In this document: one piece after another, positions 60,717-64,000 of the stretch
Numbering within the stretch: position 1 is the first letter of the stretch
Layout of the letters: every line of letters begins with the position of its first letter
Assembly (NCBI RefSeq): GCF_023156585.1
Contig: NZ_JALNMI010000001.1
Span: 558,001 to 622,000, forward strand
Direction of reading: 5' to 3'
Source of the DNA: Subsaxibacter sp. CAU 1640
GTDB taxonomy: Bacteria > Bacteroidota > Bacteroidia > Flavobacteriales > Flavobacteriaceae
Length of the DNA: 64,000 nt
The notes under the pieces: generated by a model
The model's input: the letters and a program-made list of their open reading frames with translations, nothing else
Database searches by the model: none
What the model was told of the DNA's origin: nothing
Made by a program: the position numbers and the translations under genes

Positions 60717-61709
60717 TTACGCAAATTCATATCCTGAAAACGCCTCAAGCACCTCATCGAAAGCAGCAAAAACATCAACAGAATCATCACTGGTCACCAT
60801 TTTCATTCGATATTCCTTGAAGTTTGGAATGCCTTTGAAGTAATTGGTATAATGACGTCTGGTTTCAAAAACACCAAGCTTCTCCCCTTTCCAGTCAATA
60901 GACATTTGTAAATGCCTTCTTGCGGCATCTACGCGTTCTTCCAAAGTAATCGGCCTAAAGTGCTCTCCTGTTTTGAAAAAATGTTTGACTTGCCTAAAAA
61001 ACCAAGGATTCCCGATGCTGGCACGCCCTATCATACAGCCATCCAAACCATAAACGTCGCGCATCTCCATCGCTCTTTCTGGCGAATCCACATCGCCATT
61101 GCCAAAGACAGGAATATGCATACGTTGATTGTTCTTCACTTCTGCAATCGGCTTCCAGTCAGCATTGCCTTTATACATTTGGGCTCTTGTTCTGCCGTGT
61201 ATCGAGATGGCTTGGCAGCCTACATCCTGAAGTCGCTCGGCAACCTCTACAATTCTAATGGAATCGTGATCCCAACCCAATCGGGTTTTAACAGTGATTG
61301 GTAGTTTGGTGCGCTTTACCATTTCTTCAGTAAGCTTCACCATCAAATCGATATCTTTAAGAATTCCTGCGCCAGCGCCTTTGCAAACTACCTTTTTTAC
61401 AGGACAACCAAAGTTGATATCAATGATGTCTGGATTGGATTTTTCAACAATATCAACCGTTTGAAGCATACTATCCAATTCGGCACCAAAAATTTGAATA
61501 CCCACAGGACGTTCCTTTTCATAGATATCGAGCTTCATAACGCTCTTGGCAGCATCACGAATCAATCCTTCACTCGAGATAAATTCCGTGTATACTACGT
61601 CAGCGCCTTGCTCCTTGCATAACGCTCGAAACGGTGGGTCGCTCACATCTTCCATTGGCGCTAAAAGCAATGGAAAATCAGGAAGTTGTATGTCACCTAT
61701 TTTTGGCAT
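60717..61709 (-). CDS. dusB: tRNA-dihydrouridine synthase B-type
   Basis: 330 residues. FMN-dependent reduction of uridines in tRNA D-loops. LLLAPMEDVSDPPFRALCKEQGAD at the N terminus, catalytic cysteine in INFGCPVKKVVCKGAGAG (cysteine of the CPxKKV motif), VKTRLGWD, HGRTRAQMYKGNADW, and GDVDSPERA with GCMIGRASIGNPWF. It is clearly of the DusB type. Confidence 0.95.
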   Translation of the reverse strand: MPKIGDIQLPDFPLLLAPMEDVSDPPFRALCKEQGADVVYTEFISSEGLIRDAAKSVMKLDIYEKERPVGIQIFGAELDSMLQTVDIVEKSNPDIIDINFGCPVKKVVCKGAGAGILKDIDLMVKLTEEMVKRTKLPITVKTRLGWDHDSIRIVEVAERLQDVGCQAISIHGRTRAQMYKGNADWKPIAEVKNNQRMHIPVFGNGDVDSPERAMEMRDVYGLDGCMIGRASIGNPWFFRQVKHFFKTGEHFRPITLEERVDAARRHLQMSIDWKGEKLGVFETRRHYTNYFKGIPNFKEYRMKMVTSDDSVDVFAAFDEVLEAFSGYEFA

Positions 61710-61788
61710 CGATTCTATTTTGAGGCAAAATTACATTATTTTGTCTAATTGTGTATCTTCATCAAACTTAAACTCAAATTGATACTCT

Positions 61789-62532
61789 TTGAATATTCCT
61801 TTTGAACCGAGCGCATTTGGTGTCCCCATAAATACTCATTTGATACTCGAATATTTGGCATTTTTCGTGGCTTTTAGATATTATATGTATTTGAGAAAGA
61901 AAAGCCAAGATCCAATCAACACAATGAATCGTCTGTCAATCATTCTTGGCGCAGTCATTGGCGCACTTATTGGCTCTCGACTCATTGGGTATTTGGAAAA
62001 TCCTTTGATTCAAATTAGCAAGGAAAACATTATTCAAGTGTTGAACACAAAAACCATAATGGGAGGCTTGTTCGGAGGTTTGCTTGGGGTAGAAATTTCC
62101 AAAAAGATTATAGGCGAAAAACAATCTTCAGGAGATTTGTTCACTTTTCCGATTATTCTCGGGATTTTCATTGGCAGAATTGGTTGTTTCCTTCAAGGAA
62201 TCAATGAATTTACCTACGGGAAAGCCACTTCTTTTTTTATGGGAATGGATTTGGGCGATGGTTTAAAACGACATCCTATTGCGTTTTATGAATTGATATT
62301 TTTATTACTCCTTTTTGGGTTTTTGAAATGGCTTCAAAAGGTAAAAACACTTGAGAATGGAATGATTTTCAAATATTTTATGATACTGTATTTCGGCTTC
62401 AGGTTTTTAATTGAATTTTTAAAACCAAATACTTTTTTTGTAATCGGATTGAGCACCATTCAAATTCTTTGCCTAATTTGTCTACTATATTATCAAACAA
62501 CAATTTTAAATCTATTGAAACGTGCCAGTTAG
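61789..62532 (+). CDS. Lgt-like (prolipoprotein diacylglyceryl transferase family) membrane enzyme, diverged
   Basis: 247 residues with a TTG start. Seven or so membrane segments. Family marks: INTHLILEYLAFFVAFRYYMYLR, GALIGSRLIGYLEN, GRIGCFLQGINEFTYGKAT where classic Lgt has GRxGNFxNxE, HPIAFYELIF (HPSQLYE type), and YFGFRFLIEFLKPN with the conserved arginine and glutamate. The asparagine of the signature is cysteine here. Classic Lgt moves diacylglycerol from phosphatidylglycerol to the lipobox cysteine; this gene is likely a paralogue with another acceptor. It overlaps by 11 bases a tetraether-synthase-like radical SAM gene. Confidence 0.82.
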   Translation: MNIPFEPSAFGVPINTHLILEYLAFFVAFRYYMYLRKKSQDPINTMNRLSIILGAVIGALIGSRLIGYLENPLIQISKENIIQVLNTKTIMGGLFGGLLGVEISKKIIGEKQSSGDLFTFPIILGIFIGRIGCFLQGINEFTYGKATSFFMGMDLGDGLKRHPIAFYELIFLLLLFGFLKWLQKVKTLENGMIFKYFMILYFGFRFLIEFLKPNTFFVIGLSTIQILCLICLLYYQTTILNLLKRAS

Positions 62533-63913
62533 AAAATACACATACTATGATTTTACCTTAAGTCTATGCCACGAATGCCTGAAACGTGTAGATGCAAAAA
62601 TTGTTTTTGAAAATGAAAAGGTTTATATGTTGAAGCGTTGTAATGAACACGGAAACAGTAAGATTTTGATTGCTGATGATATCGACTATTATAAAAACAT
62701 CCGCAATTACAACAAACCATCGGAAACGCCTTATACATTCAATACCAAAACGCATTATGGTTGTCCTTATGATTGTGGTTTGTGTCCAGACCACGAGCAG
62801 CATTCTTGTTTGAGCATTGTGGAAGTGACCGACCGTTGCAACTTGACGTGTCCAACCTGTTATGCTGGTTCGTCGCCAACCTATGGAAGGCATCGCACGT
62901 TGGACGAAATCAAAAAGATGTTGGATACGATTGTAAAAAATGAAAAGGAACCCGACGTGGTTCAAATTTCAGGTGGCGAACCCACTATTCATCCCGAGTT
63001 TTTTGAAATTTTGGACTATGTCAAAACATTGCCCATTCGGCATTTGATGCTCAATACCAACGGCGTCAAAATCGCAAAGGACAAAACATTTGCCGCAAAA
63101 TTGAAAACATATACGCCTGACTTTGAAATCTATCTTCAGTTTGATTCTTTTGAAGACAATGTTCTCCGGGAATTGCGTGGCGCAGATTTGGCAAACATAC
63201 GTCAGCAAGCACTTGATAATTTAAACGAGTTGAACCTTTCCACAACACTTGTGGTAACACTTCAAAAAGGTTTGAATGACCACGAAATAGGAAAAATCAT
63301 CGATTTTGCCTTAAAGCAAAAATGTGTGAGAGGTGTCACCTTTCAACCCACACAAATTGCTGGTCGCTTGGACCATTTCAACCCTGAAACCGACCGTATC
63401 ACTTTAACTGAAGTGAGGCGAAAAATTTTAGAGCAAACCTCTGTTTTCAATAGTGATGATTTATTGCCTGTGCCTTGCAATCCAGATGCTTTGGTAATGG
63501 GTTATGCCTTGAAACTAGATGGAGAGGTTTATCCTTTGACACGCTACATTAACCCTAACGACTTATTGGACAACAGCAAAAACACAATTGTTTATGAGCA
63601 GGATGAAGTACTACACGGTAAAATGATTGAGCTTTTCAGTACAGGAAACTCGGTAGAAGTTGCTGAAGAAAACCTGAAATCGATTATGTGCTGTTTGCCA
63701 AACATCGATGCGCCAAACTTGGGTTATGATAACCTGTTTAGGGTGATTATTATGCAGTTTATTGATGCCTACAATTTTGATGTGCGAGCCATCAAAAAAT
63801 CTTGTGTGCATATTGTGGATAAGGATTATAAAATCATACCTTTTGAAACGATGAACCTCTTTTATCGAGATGACAAAAAAGAGTTTCTTCATAAACTTCA
63901 AAATCAAGTTTAG
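62522..63913 (+). CDS. Radical SAM protein of the tetraether-lipid-synthase (Tes/MJ0619-like) type
   Basis: 463 residues with a GTG start. Radical SAM cluster C106-NLT-C110-PT-C113 in VTDRCNLTCPTCYAG. Before it stand further cysteines: C16 and C19 (CHEC), C40 (KRCNEHG), and C81, C85, C88 (GCPYDCGLCPD), C96. This spacing, with GCPYDCGLCP then CLSIVEVTDRCNLTCP, closely matches archaeal Tes, which joins lipid tails to form membrane-spanning lipids. Also SGGEPTIHPEF and LMLNTNGVKIAKD. Pairing with an Lgt-like membrane enzyme supports a lipid substrate. The exact reaction here is unknown. Confidence 0.85.
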   Translation: MPVRKYTYYDFTLSLCHECLKRVDAKIVFENEKVYMLKRCNEHGNSKILIADDIDYYKNIRNYNKPSETPYTFNTKTHYGCPYDCGLCPDHEQHSCLSIVEVTDRCNLTCPTCYAGSSPTYGRHRTLDEIKKMLDTIVKNEKEPDVVQISGGEPTIHPEFFEILDYVKTLPIRHLMLNTNGVKIAKDKTFAAKLKTYTPDFEIYLQFDSFEDNVLRELRGADLANIRQQALDNLNELNLSTTLVVTLQKGLNDHEIGKIIDFALKQKCVRGVTFQPTQIAGRLDHFNPETDRITLTEVRRKILEQTSVFNSDDLLPVPCNPDALVMGYALKLDGEVYPLTRYINPNDLLDNSKNTIVYEQDEVLHGKMIELFSTGNSVEVAEENLKSIMCCLPNIDAPNLGYDNLFRVIIMQFIDAYNFDVRAIKKSCVHIVDKDYKIIPFETMNLFYRDDKKEFLHKLQNQV

Positions 63914-64000
63914 ATGGATTTAATTGCAATCATTTTACTTGTAATGTTCGGGCCACCTATTGTATTGACGGTTATTGGCAACAATCAAACCGATAAAAAA
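63914..64000 (+). CDS. Small membrane protein, start only (runs off the window)
   Basis: An ATG directly after the radical SAM stop opens a frame to the window end: 29 residues starting MDLIAIILLVMFGPPIVLTV, one hydrophobic segment, then NNQTDKK. It lies in the same transcription unit as the Lgt-like and radical SAM genes and may encode a short membrane partner. The C terminus is not visible. Confidence 0.6.
   Translation, partial: MDLIAIILLVMFGPPIVLTVIGNNQTDKK

Overview
The window is a chromosomal segment of a Bacteroidota bacterium, almost certainly a member of Flavobacteriaceae. The evidence is the AT-rich DNA, SusC-type TonB receptors, type IX secretion (T9SS) C-terminal domains of both type A and type B, Bacteroidota-type -7 boxes (TAnnTTTG) in place of Shine-Dalgarno-led starts, and a flexirubin/aryl-polyene pigment cluster whose ammonia-lyase closely resembles the Flavobacterium tyrosine ammonia-lyase. 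No IS element, phage gene, rRNA or CRISPR array was seen. One tRNA (CAT anticodon) is present.

Layout. 1-3.5 kb: truncated MFS exporter, recJ, an OsmC-family gene flanked by AT-rich repeats, and an AhpD-like gene. 3.6-11.1 kb: two adjacent genes bracketed by two near-identical terminators. One encodes a SusC-like outer-membrane barrel that has its regulatory domain but no recognisable plug. The other encodes an alpha-2-macroglobulin-like protein that carries a SusC-type plug, with its TonB-box-like start, at the place where the bait region normally sits. This complementary split is the most unusual item in the window. 11.2-19.8 kb: small membrane protein, rsmI, a seven-repeat T9SS type B surface protein, a conserved hypothetical, tdk-alr, mscL, asd. 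19.9-26.8 kb: a tandem duplication of a two-gene unit (diheme cytochrome lipoprotein plus FG-GAP/ASPIC T9SS type A protein), each copy with its own terminator. 26.9-36.1 kb: a lone ABC ATPase, Gre-like factor, mtgA, a DAO-family oxidoreductase, the fatty-acid operon YceD-rpmF-fabH-accB-accC, pdxA, ribE, and a small membrane-anchored protein. 36.5-38.3 kb: SLC13/RCK transporter.

38.3-58.3 kb is the flexirubin-type cluster: a divergent halogenase-like flavoenzyme, then 18 tightly packed plus-strand genes. Tyrosine ammonia-lyase makes the aryl starter and a PaaK-like ligase may activate it. ACP, two complete ketosynthases, a catalytically dead KS partner, a KS-like remnant, a ketoreductase and two hot-dog dehydratases would extend the polyene, and a methyltransferase would decorate it. 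An acyltransferase, GT2-DUF2062, LolA-like carrier, MMPL exporter, NodB-like protein, cupin-like protein and C45 acyltransferase lipoprotein may handle acylation and transport to the outer membrane. DarA/DarB-like dialkylresorcinol genes are not in this window.

58.4-64 kb: tRNA, mce, rbfA, a LolC/E-like permease, dusB, then an overlapping pair of an Lgt-like membrane enzyme and a tetraether-lipid-synthase-like radical SAM protein, followed directly by a small membrane protein cut by the window end. This suggests an unusual lipid-modification operon. Functional statements rest on motif recognition and family knowledge; no database search was run.
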